Source: Brachycybe producta (taxonomy: Eukaryota; Arthropoda; Diplopoda; Playtdesmida; Andrognathidae). From it: a stretch of DNA of 64,000 nt. Below the pieces are notes generated by a model, which was given only the letters and a program-made list of their open reading frames with translations, had not been told where the DNA came from and made no database searches. The stretch lies in the NCBI GenBank assembly GCA_036925085.1, contig JAUPFP010000016.1, forward strand, positions 3,863,903 to 3,927,902, in the 5' to 3' direction. Shown one piece after another: positions 23,756 through 36,300 of the stretch; the stretch's first letter is position 1; the number at the start of each line of letters is the position of its first letter. Made by a program: the position numbers and the translations under genes.

Positions 23756-24349
23756 AATCTATTGCCATACCCTCCCCCCCCCCCCCCAAAAAAAAAAAGA
23801 ACAACTTTTTTTGTTGGCATTCATTTTAAAGTATTTGGAGATGAACTCTAAAAGAAGACAAACTAAAAATAGGATTTTACATTTTGTGGGTCGACTGTAT
23901 TATAGTCAAGTGTATATTAGTGATTGCGTACATAAATGTTTAGACATTTGTTGTTTTTTTTTTGTTAGATTTATAAAGAGAAAAGCAGAAGAAGAAAAAA
24001 AGTGTCGGTTCTGACTACTAATGAAACACAGCTGCCAGAAAATTATAACTTCATCAATTTTAAATTGATTATTATTAACATAATTGTATATCAATTACAA
24101 TATTTTTTTTCTTCTTGCTGTTGCTTCTGCAAAATGTGTTTCATCCAACATATATACAAATTATACTTTGATAAGTTTAATAATATCAAAAACCTTGATC
24201 TCGAGTTAAATCAGATTTAAGTGTCTAAGTGTGTGTGTGGTTGAGTGGATCAGTTTTTATTTTTAAAAAAAAATTTTCTGTATTTTTCTATTATTAGTTT
24301 ATTAATAACTCTAAGGCGGTTGTGGTGTGAGAGTGGCCGCAATAGTCTC

Positions 24350-27300
24350 ATGATGAGCCGGCGAAAAAAATCCGATCATCATCATCATCATCATCGTAGT
24401 AGTGGTGGTGGTGGTGGTGGTGGTAGTGGTGGCAGAGTTGATGTTGCAAGCAATTCATCATCACCATCATCGATGCAGACTTATCATCCACCTTGTGGAG
24501 TAAAGATGGGAGTTACAGGATCTCCACCACCTTCATCTGTAAGAAGACATCATCAGCATGTGACTTCGGTGTCGACGATGGTAAATCCCAACTCCTTTGA
24601 GACTGATCCTGCATTCCTGTTAGCATGTCGAGAGGGACACGATGATCACCGTGTAAGACACCTGATGACATCTAGAAGGCTTACACAGGAGATGGTCAAC
24701 TGCAGAGATAAGACTGGAAAGGTATTAAATATTGTAGAATTATTATTATTCTACTATATTTTATTATTATTCTAATTATTTAAAATTATTTTAAATGTTG
24801 GTGTCCACTATTAGTAAGTGGCACAGAGTTTTTTTTTAACAAAACTCATGACACACTAGTATGCCACAGAACACCCACAGCGATCCATTGGTTTTTAATG
24901 CAAAAGGGGTGCCGTGCCTTACGTGTAATAGGAAAGTTTTGTTTATTTTGCTTTTTTCCAACAAAGTTAAAATGAATTTGAAAATAAATTAAATTACACA
25001 TTCAATATAAGATTCAAAACACATCTAGGAAAAATCATGGCACACACCCCCTTTGAGAACCACTGCACTAAACTGTTTGAATAATAATTTATAATTGATG
25101 AGCACACCCTGTATATTCATAAGTCATTTTAATTTTAATCTTTATTAGGTTGTTTATTAACAGAGTAATTTATTATTATTCTTAATTTCTAAGATGCCAT
25201 TAATTCTTTCTAAAGAGTTTTTTTAGTAGTTTAGCGCACCCTGTACATGTATTCATAATACAATTTAATCTTATTATGTTGTTTTAACAGATTAATTTAA
25301 TATATTATTAAAAAAAAATATCTAAGGTGTTACCAAAAGTATTATTTAGAGGTTTTACTAATTAAACACAAACACTATATTCATTAGATATTTCAATTTT
25401 AATCGTATTAGCTTGTTATAACAGATTAATTAATTAAATTTCAAAGATGATTTGAAGAATATATACATTTGATAAGCAGCACCCTGTATATTCATAACAC
25501 ATTTTAATTTTAATCTTATTAGGTTGTTTTTAACAGATTTATTTATTATTTAATTAATTTAATTTCAAAGACTGGCATAAACTATTTTTTTAGCAGTTGA
25601 CTACTACTTTTATAACTACTTTTTGTTAAAGTTAATGTGTTTTAATTAATTCCTATATTAATATTAAAGTTGGGTTTTTGTTGTTTGGTAAATTAACAAA
25701 AAATGGCTAATTTATTTAATAACATTTTTAAAGTATATACATCACTAACTACCTTTAAAATGCTTGTAATCTTAACTACTCCTCATCTCTCTAATTATTA
25801 TTTTAAGTTGTCACTTATACTAAATATGTCACTTAAGATAAATACATTAATTAAGTTAATTGGGTTTAACCTTTCGACTTTTATTACTTAATGCCTGAAA
25901 CGTATTGAAGTGCTAATTTACTAACACAGTTAATATACTAACTCAATGTATTAGGATTAATAACTGAATATATTGAATTCAATATACTTTTCTAAGAACT
26001 CGGTAGAATATGTTTATTATTTAAGATGGCTGAATAGATATTCATTTTCTATTTTTGGTCCCCCCTCTACCGGATGGCGCCACTGCATTGTCTAGTATGT
26101 TCTATAGGAGGTTTCTTCTCACATTATACGGTTTTGAGAAAATTTATATTTTTCAAGCTAACGTTTTTCAGAAGAAACATTACGAAAAAAATTGAAAATG
26201 TTTTAGAAACTAGAATAGTTGGTGATAATGCTAAAAGTTTTTTTCATGATGATATCTTTAAAAATAAACATTTTATGAAAGTTTGAAAAAAGGCGAAAAT
26301 AGTTTTTCATGAATTGTTAATGGAAAAAAAAACCTAAAAACGGGTCATGTTCAAACTGCTTATGAATTTAATATGTATATTTTTTAATATATTGCCATGA
26401 AATAACTTTTAGAATACATTTGTACCATTCTAGTTTTGAAAACAATTTGAATTTTCCCATAATGTTTTTTTTTTATAAAAACAAAAACGTTCGCTTGACA
26501 TTTATGCGTCCAAATTTTTCAAAAACATCTATGGAGCTTAGTATTAGCCACTACAGTGGCGCCATTCAGGGAGTAAAAACAAAATAATTATCTTTTCAGC
26601 CATCTTAAATGCATTTAAAGATTTCAGTTCTTTTAAGGATTTAGTAGGGAATATAACACCCTGTATAGGTATGAAATCCTTCAATTTTATTTTCAAATAT
26701 ACAGTTTTATAATTTAGATATAATAATTTGTGATATTTGTTCTTGTTGTTGTTTTCGGAAACTTTTTCACATTGTTTTACTTTTATTTCTGGTTGCCAAA
26801 AAAAGAACACACAAACAACCATATGGGTCTAATTTTAACTCTTGTTGGGCCCTCTCTTCTTGTGTTATTTTGGCAATAAATTCATTCATTTCAACTCCTC
26901 CGCCCATAAAATCTTTAAAACTTTTTTTTTCATTTCCGATGTGATGTTTGACAAAACCCACTTGAATTGTCGATTCCAGTTTTCAGTTGTGTTTTTAAAG
27001 CTGGTTTTAAATTGTAAACTCGTCACAACTCACAAACTCTGGTTATTCTGTAACTTCTGTTTTTCAGTAGAGCAAAATTCAGAAAAACTAGAAAGTTTTT
27101 TAGAAACTAGAAGGGAATTAGCTCAATCTTCATGTTGTTATTTTTCAAAATAAGCTTATATGTTAGTTTGAAAATAAACTAACTTTGAGTAGAATTACAT
27201 GAAACTACTTTTAAATAATTCAGGGGGCAGACTAAACGTCTGTATGATCATACTGACTAGTCAGTATCATCATAGAAAGTGCGGCAATTTATGAATTTTC

Positions 27301-30300
27301 AGTCCGATACAGAATCCACTCTGTATCGGTATGAATTCGTAAATTGCCGCACTTTCTATGATGATACTGACTATAGTCAGTATCATCATACAGACGTTTA
27401 GTCTGCCCCATAATTCAGCTACTGTTCTAGTTTCTAAGACACTTTCAATTTCTTTTAAGGTGATTATAATGAGTGATTATGATGATTATAAATATCTCGT
27501 CTGATACTTATTATAACCAGAGTTCAAAAATTAGCTGTTCATAAAACATTTTAAATATCAAAAATATTTTCATATAATATTTGAAGAAAAAAAATCAACT
27601 CGAGTTGTTATGGATGGAGTTTAATATTAATTATTAATATTAATATTATTATTTATTATTTAAGAAATGAAAACATCAAAATCGGTTTGATGTTTTCATG
27701 TTTTTCGAGTCGTGTTAATGTTTTAATGATTTTTTTTTTGTTTACAGAAGTTAATATTTTCTAATAAACAGAACCAAAAAAAACAATACTTTTGACAATT
27801 TATGAAAGTATTGTTGTCTAGAAATTTTAGTATCAAAGTAGACAAAATAATAAAAACAACAACATTTTTTGGCAAAGTTTACATCGGTATAAACTTTGCG
27901 TAAATAGTTTACATTGAATAATATCACTAAATTACAAAGTTTATCCGAATGTTTGTCAAGAAGAAGAAAAAAAAAATGAAAGTAAACTGTTGTTCACCTA
28001 CATTTAGTTTCCAATTAAAATAAATCTAGGTGAACCGGCCATGGATAAAAAAAAACTTAAAGGTCGACTTAATCATAAAATGAAAATCCTTTCACAACTT
28101 GATTTAAATTTCCAATTTGAGGGCATCAGTGAGACGGTGGCCAAAATTATTTGGTTGACGAGCCACACATAACAGAATATTTTTCAAACTCTTGATTATT
28201 CTGTAATTGAGGAGAAAAATTAAGAAGAAATTGAAAGTATATATAGTATGTTATAAACTAGAAGGGTAGCTGAATCATTTAAGGGTATTTTCATATTGAT
28301 TTTCTATCTAACATAAAAAGCTCTTATTTTGAGAGATAACAACATGAAATTACCCTTAAATTGATTAAGATATCCTTCTAGTTTCTAAAAACCCTTATGT
28401 TTTTTCTTAATTTTGTCTTCTGAAAGACAGAATAATCAAGAGTCCTATAGGCGTTTATATTTTAAAACCTTCTTAAGGTGGCTTTATAGATTTTTATTTT
28501 GTTTTTGGTCTTCCAGATGGCGCGCCTACGCGGCTATTATGTTCTATTTAATGTCTCTTCTCCGCCACCTGCAGTTTTGAGAAAATTTATATTTTTCAAG
28601 CGAACGTTTTTCAGGAAAAACATAACGAAAAAATTCAAACTGTTTTAGAAACTTGAATAGTTGGTGATAATGTTAAAAGTTTTTTCATGATGATAGCTTT
28701 AAAAATAAACTTTTTATGATAGTTTGAAAAAATCAAAAATAGTTTTGTATGAAATGTCAGTGAAAAAACCAAAAAAAAAACAGGTCATTTTCAAACTCAA
28801 CTATAAAATGTTTATTTTTTAAATATTGGCCATGAAAAAAAAACTTTTAGCAGCATCTTTTACCATTCTAGCTTTGAAAACAATCTGATTTGTTTCATAA
28901 TGTTTCTTAAAAAAAACCGTTCACTTGACGTTTTTGTGTTTAAATTTGACTAAAGTGTCTATGGAGCAAAGCATTAGCCACTGCAGCGGCGCGGTTCGGT
29001 GGGACAAAAGTAAATTGAATATCTACTGTATAAAGCCAATTTTATGGAATCCTCACTCTGTCACACACACACTCATTCAGTTGAAATGGTTCAGCGTAAG
29101 GCAGCTAGGTTTATTTGTGGCATGCACAAATTTACAGATAGTGTCACTGAGATGCTGTCAGTGCTACAATGGCATAGTTTGGCACATCGCAGGGCTGAGT
29201 TAAGTTTGAAATTGTTTGGAAAAATTACACGTGGTGATTGTCCTAAACCGCAGTCCAGTGATATTGATAAAGCACTATATATGGGCACGGCTGACCACTC
29301 TAAGAAAATTAGGGATTTTTTTGCTAGGACAGATTCATATTATTGGTCTTTTTCCCCCTAGAGTTATAAGACAATGGAACTCTCTTCCTGAGGAAGAAGT
29401 GGTGAATGGGGATAATTTTGTTTTGTGGGATTGACATTTGTATATTCATTTTGTTTTTATATGTGCTTGACAATGCTTAATGCTGTATAGGGACTTTTAT
29501 GTCCCTCTGCCATAGGACTATTTGGCTGCTAGCAGAGTACTAATTGTAATTGTAACCTTAAGAGAAAATAAGTTGTCTTGGAGCCAACGTTTGAGCATCT
29601 CTTTCTACTCTAGACTCTAAGAGTGCCCTCAATTTTGTTCTTGTTTACAATTTATGTAAGCGACATGATGATTTACAAAAGCTTTAAATAAATAAGCTAT
29701 GGTGTTCTTGATCGATTTTGCAATTAAAAATTGATTGGTGGCGGAATAAGAGAAAGGAAAAAAAAATGTACATCAAAAGAAAGCAAAATCTTAAGCAACA
29801 AACAAGAGTGGTAGAGAAATTTTTATTTCTATTATATGTGCTCAAGAGATTTACTAAGAAATATGGTGGATGGATGGATGGATAGACTATTGGTGCCAAA
29901 GGAATGCTTAGTTAGCACTAAGTCCAATCTATACCACCAGGCAAACACACACACATGAAGGCATTTAAAATGTATGCTGAAGTTGCAAATTGGTGCACTT
30001 TTTGCAGAGCATCTTCCAATGCATCCGCTTTACTAAGAAAAGGATAAGATTTGGAAGTTGGGGCCCTCCATTGAGGTGTTGGGGCCCGACCAATCTTATC
30101 CTTTCTCTTAATAATGGCTGTATGTCAAAGATGAACAAAAAAAAATGTAAAACAATGCTGAAGCAAGCAAAAAAGAAAATAGATGGTTGATCTATTCTTA
30201 CACGGTTCATTACGTGTACACTGGCATTTTCATAAATAACATGCATGATGAGGCACATGATGACATAATTTGAGGCTTCTTTTAAAAATGCCCAAAAATT

Positions 30301-33300
30301 CAACAAGAAAAATTATACCACATTTTACCACGTTCACGTTTAATCATTATTAGGGCTAATATTTTTTATGCAAATATCAAAGCAAATGTTTGTCAATTTG
30401 TGGCCCAAATGCCAAATGTGAAGTAATCCCATTTAGATCAAAAAACAACTGTGTTTTTTTTTCAATTAAAAACATTGGTTATTGGCTAGAACTAGTAGTA
30501 ACCACATCTAGACATCTAGCCTCTAACCAGCTTTTTTGATTAGAAAAAAAAGCATAATTGCAGTTGCTCTAATGATGATGATCATGATGATGATTACTTC
30601 ACAATTGGCACTTGAGCCACAAATTGACAAATATTTGCTTGATATTACATAAACAGCCGAGCCCCTACAGTAGGATCACTAAAGGTGAACAGGTTTCCAA
30701 TATTTCAAAATCTTGTTTTGCTGAGTACCATGGAAAGAGGTTTTGCTATACTGGAACCCTGTTTAGAGGGTTTAAATAGAAGTTCAAGTGCCAAGTGTTT
30801 TTATGGTATTATTTTGTAATGATGTGAAGAAGAACCACTCATATTAAGTTAAATTTATTCAACACAGTTGTGATTAATTAACAGCTGGTTTAGAATAAAT
30901 TTGAAAAATGAATTCAAAGTTTTTTTAGAAACTAGAATGGCAATTGAATTCATCTTGCTTTTAAACTTAATTTTACCTTTGTATTGGGAATTTTTATAAA
31001 ATGTGTTAATGGATTTTTTCACAATGCATTTTTATGCAGCTTATACACTAAATTATTCCTCTGCCATTGGCCCTCTAGACTGCTTGCTAAGAAATTATTT
31101 AATTTTTAATAACAATTTTATTTCTGATTCGTAAATTTGATCATTATCAAACTGATATGAAAAGTTTATCTTTTAAGATAAGTCGATAAAACACTTTTTG
31201 AAAATTCACCTAAAATTCAAGTTTCTAACAAACTTAGTATTTTTATGTATTTTTCAAAGTAAACTTTTTTATAGACAAAATTAAAAAAAATTTTAATTTT
31301 GTATTAAAATATTTGTCTGCTTAAAGTTGGATTATTTTCAAACTGCCATGAAAAGCTTATTTTAAAACATACCAACATGAAAACAGTCATAAGTAATTGA
31401 GCTACCCTTCTAGTTTCTAAAACACTTTCAAGTTTCTCGTAATTTTGCTCCTGAAAAATAGATTAATCAGTGGCGTTTATAATTTAAAACCGTCTTAAAT
31501 TTCTGAAGAAAAAAAATGTTTGTGGCCTAGAAATTACACAGGCATCTGTAGACAGCTTCAGAATTGCTTTGGCTTCGCCCTTTTATGAACGTCATCAATT
31601 TCTAACTGGTTTGTTACTGGGTCTGATGTCAAATGTCCCGCCCTTTTTATTTCTAATTGGTTGATATTTGGTCTGACGCTCATAAAAGGGCGGAGCCAAA
31701 GAAATTCTGAAGCTGTCTACAGATGCCTGTGAAATTACTTGTTGAATCATCTTAAAAACATAGAAAGGCCAATCCAATGATGAAATTGGTGTCTGGTTGG
31801 TTTGGGGGGGATATACATTTCATCACGGTCACATTCAAGAGTTCCTTCATATTTTTTTATTATTTCTTAATAAAAAAAAAGTCTTTTAAAAGTTTCATTG
31901 AATTTAATTTTCTGTTCATTGCCAAACTATTGGCAATAAAAATTCAGACACCCCATAACTTTCTAGTATTTTTACTCTTTGTTGGCTTTGCACTTCATAT
32001 ATTAGCAAACTAGGTTTTTTTTTGTAAAAGAAGAAAAGACTTGATTACGCTTTGATTGAGTCTAAACTTTTGTGCGATATTTCACATTTTGGCAAAATCA
32101 GAGATTAAATCTTAATTGAAAATGGTATAAAATGCCAGCTGTCACATTAGATTAAAAGTTTTAATACTGAGAATTATTATATGAGCGGATGGCTGGATCG
32201 ATGGTTAATCTACAACTGGAAACACTTTCTGTTAAATTTACAATATTGAATAATGCATTTTTTTCTCTCTCTCTCTTTCTCTTTTTGATTTGCTAATTCT
32301 TTTGAACATGTAAATCCCAGTGGATTTTGGTTGGCTCTTCATTAAATAATTTCTTGTTTATCTTTTGCATTACAGTGTTGCTAGGCTAGATAAATTCAAT
32401 TTAAGGGGCAAGCTACAGCCAAAGTGAAATTATCAGTCATTCTAAAAATAAATTACTAGACAATGTGCAAAACCACAAAGTCGATATTAATCTGCAATAT
32501 TATTAATTAATACATTAATGGAGGAACTACCGCCTAATGTGTACTTTATGCTTCAGGCAAAGTCACTGCTAAACACTAGCCAATGTTGGAAAACCATCAT
32601 TTATGCAGTAGAAATCTGTACAATTAATTTTATTTTAGAAATTTAGACAATGTATATACTAAACAAACAGTTACACTGTAGGATGGTTTAATCATTACTG
32701 TATTAGGTATTATGTCGTCTGCACATTGCCTAAAGTTTTCTAATTTATACAATTTACTGTAGAATTGATTGTTTTGCAAAGTTGGCGATTGACTTTGACT
32801 AGCAAAAGGCACATATTATGCTTTTTTAAACATCACAAAGACTGTTTAGAGGCTAGTGTTCTCATAGAGTTCACCTAAAAGATAGTCTAATTAGTCTATA
32901 TACATGTAGTTGAAAATAGAATATTTTTTTTTCGACAGGGGTTCCTACTAAATGTGTGCCTTATGCTACAACCAAATTCACTAGACACTGTTACAAAGGC
33001 AATGGGCAGAATGCCTAAAAAAGGAAACCATACAGCAGTGTAGCTGTTTTAGAGTGTACCTGTTATTTAGCTGTTTTGTAAAGAATTGTGTACATTGTCT
33101 AAAATGCACAGATTATCCTGAATTGATGGTTTTGTAACATTGGCTAGTGACTTTGGCACACATTAAACGCAGAGACCCTTAAATTTATAATAATATTGTA
33201 GATTTAATATCGACTTTGTGGTTTTGCACATTGTCTAGTAATAATTGCACATAATAACTTTTTTAGTAATCTATTAAATTATTTATTCCTCTCTTAATTA

Positions 33301-36300
33301 ATAATCTTATTTTTTTGAATAAAAAGGTCAAAACCATAAAACAATGCAAAAAACAACAATGTATATGTAATTTTTTTGAACATACAGTATGTTAAATATT
33401 TTTAATATTCTAGAACATTTATATGTTAAAGAAATTTTTCTCGTCTAATGAACATGATTTACAATCAGCTGTGAATCTAACTCTGATTACTATGAAGACA
33501 AATTTGAAAATGGTTTTAAAAAAAACTAGAAGAGGAAATAAAAATAAAATTTGTATAGGCCAAAACTGTAAGGCTGTCATGAAAAATTATTTTGAAAAAT
33601 AAAAACATGAAACTATTATTAATTAAGTGTATCTTTTACTCTTCTAGTTTAATAAATACACTATCAAGTTTGTCATAACGTTGCTTTTAAAATGAAGAAT
33701 AAGTAAGAGTTCTAGGGGCGGTTTGTGCCTTTGAATCTGTACATTGAGAAAACGGAAACAAAAAACCTACACATATTTTTATGTCATATAAATATTTAAA
33801 AAAAAAACTTTCTTTGCTTTTATTTCCGTTTTTTCCGTGTTTTTTTTTTTTGAATATAAAGTTATGTTTAGCCTAAATTATATGTAATATAATATGATCC
33901 CATTTTTACTTTTTTGCGGAAATAAAATATATGACAAAATAGAACCAGGAAATAAAATGGATCAATTAATATTTTAGTGGCAGGTTTAAGTATCATCATC
34001 ATCAATGATCATCATAATATCAAAGTTTAGAGTTTTTGTCATATTTTTTTGATCCACTTATTATTTTTGATGTCTACAAAAGAATATTGATCGACAAAAT
34101 GAATTATTATTGTTTAGTAAATTGCAATTGAGGTACACAGACATATAGAAGAAAAGAGAAGAAAAAAAAACCTGGAGAAATTTCATGTGTTTGTGAGCAC
34201 AAATGGGTTTCTTCTATGTATAATGATTGAGGATGATGATATAATGCAATTTTGCTTCCTTTTGACATTTATTTCTAAATCCTTCTTGCCTTCCTTCCCT
34301 TCTCTTTTATTTGTTATAAGTCTGAAAACATGTTGTCAAGATGATTTAAAATTCATGTTTGTGTTTTTAAATGATGTCAACTGGAATAACTTTGAAATTG
34401 TATTCTTCTTCTTCTTCTTCTTCTTCTTCTTCTTCTTCTAAGCAACAGAATTATTTAAATGAGTTTAACTTTTATTAAAAAAAAAGTGGCCTTCAAATGA
34501 TGGGTTTAAACAATTTTAGAAATTTAACTTCAAGTAAAAAAAAGTTGGCACTTGAACTTCAACTTGAATCATCTAAACAAGGTGTCAACAGAGAAATTTA
34601 TCATTCAATGATACTCAGTAAAAAAAAATTTATATTGGAACCCTGTTTAGAGTGTTCAAGTGCCAAGATTTTTTTTCTTCAATTAAGGTCTTAGGGACTT
34701 GGCATACAAACCACTTTTGATGGTCGATTGTTGTAGCAGATGGCTGGGGCTGTGGTTGCAATGTGATTGCTATGGAGACATGTAGGAAATTGGCAAGCGA
34801 CAGGTCGACTTCATTTTGCAGTCGAAATTAACCACCAACAATGGTCTGCATCAATCATGCCAAGCTTTAATCCTCTGAACAGGGTTCCAACTTGAAAAAA
34901 AATTTTTTTAACTGAGTGCCTTTACATAAAATTCATTTTGTGATTTTTTTTTTCAGACAGGTGTCAGTCACATTTGTGTCAATGGGAATCTGCCTTTATT
35001 GGAACTCGTATCTCAGATTCCTTGTTTGGATGTCAATTTGGGAGATAATGAAGGCAACACACCACTTCATTTTGCAGCACAGGCTGGTTCGTATAATTTA
35101 TACAGTGTGGTGCAGCTGGTAAAACGTTCCACTCTTTAAGGTGGTTGTAAAATGAAAACAACCCTCAAACTTTGTGGTTATTCCATTTAATCAGATGGAA
35201 AATAATGAGGAACTTTTTGTTCAAAACGTTACATGTTCATATACAGTATTTTGGCCCAAACTTATTTTATTGCAGTTTTATAATCAGTTTTCAGAGGCAA
35301 ATCGACTTCAATTTGCAGTCGAAACCTAACATCACAAAGTGGCGTGTGTCACTGTGTGACAAGGGCCTTATAGTTTCTACAAAAGTCATCTTTTAGCAGG
35401 GTGTGTTTTACGTGCGCCACTCTATATACAGTATATACAGTACCTACTGTATTATAGAATTTAATTAATATCACATTAAATGCATGGTCACATAATCATA
35501 ATTAGAAAATGTATAAAAATTCGCTGATTAAAACCAATATTATTGATTTTTTTTTCTTCTTCTCACTTTCGTTTTCTCTCTCTCTCTTGTGTTTTATTAA
35601 AAAGGTCATGTGGAACTTTTACATCATTTGCTTAATCACTTCAAGAACTTGCAAATTGACGCACGCAACGTTCTCGGATTTACAGCACTTATGAAAGCTT
35701 CTTTACAAGGAAGGACAAAATGTGTGAAGCTATTGTTAGCTGCTGGTAAATAAACAAACAAAAACAATAGAAACATTAATTAATTTAATTATTATTTTTA
35801 TGATGATTCGTGATGAATAAGGCGGACAGAAATATGCTTTTTTCTGTCGGTATATTCCGTTATTCATCGATTTATCCAGGCGTGTGACGTCAAGTCCGTG
35901 TAATTCTAGAGGCATATACTGCAATATGATAAAGCAAACATCTTTTTCGAAATGCCAAAAAAAATGTTTTTTTATAAAAGTGATTGCTTTTTATGAAAAT
36001 GAATAATAGCATTAATATGGTCAGTGTTAAACTATTTAAAATAAATTTAAAAAAATTTTAATTTAAAACTTAATTAAAATTATGATAAAAAAGCTCTGAT
36101 TATTCTGCGTTTTGTAGGCAAGAACTCGGGTTAGAAACTCGAACGGTGAATCAATTTAAAAATATAACAAAATTCAATTTTTAAAAATAAAATAAAATTA
36201 AAATTTTTTAAAAATAACAAAATTAATTTTATTTTTTATTAAAGTGATTTTAAAATTAAAAAAATACATTTTCATTAAAAAAATACAAAACAGAATTTTA

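Noticed and set aside
8348-24244. Bacterial or viral insertion or horizontal transfer
   Set aside because: All non-LINE segments have the same AT-rich composition and the same MITE families as the rest; no bacterial-type gene, operon or viral gene was seen.
24245-24349. Extension of the ankyrin protein to an ATG at 24245
   Set aside because: The extra 35 residues are hydrophobic, encoded by T-rich DNA with a possible acceptor at about 24294; ATG 24350 leads directly into the polar N terminus.
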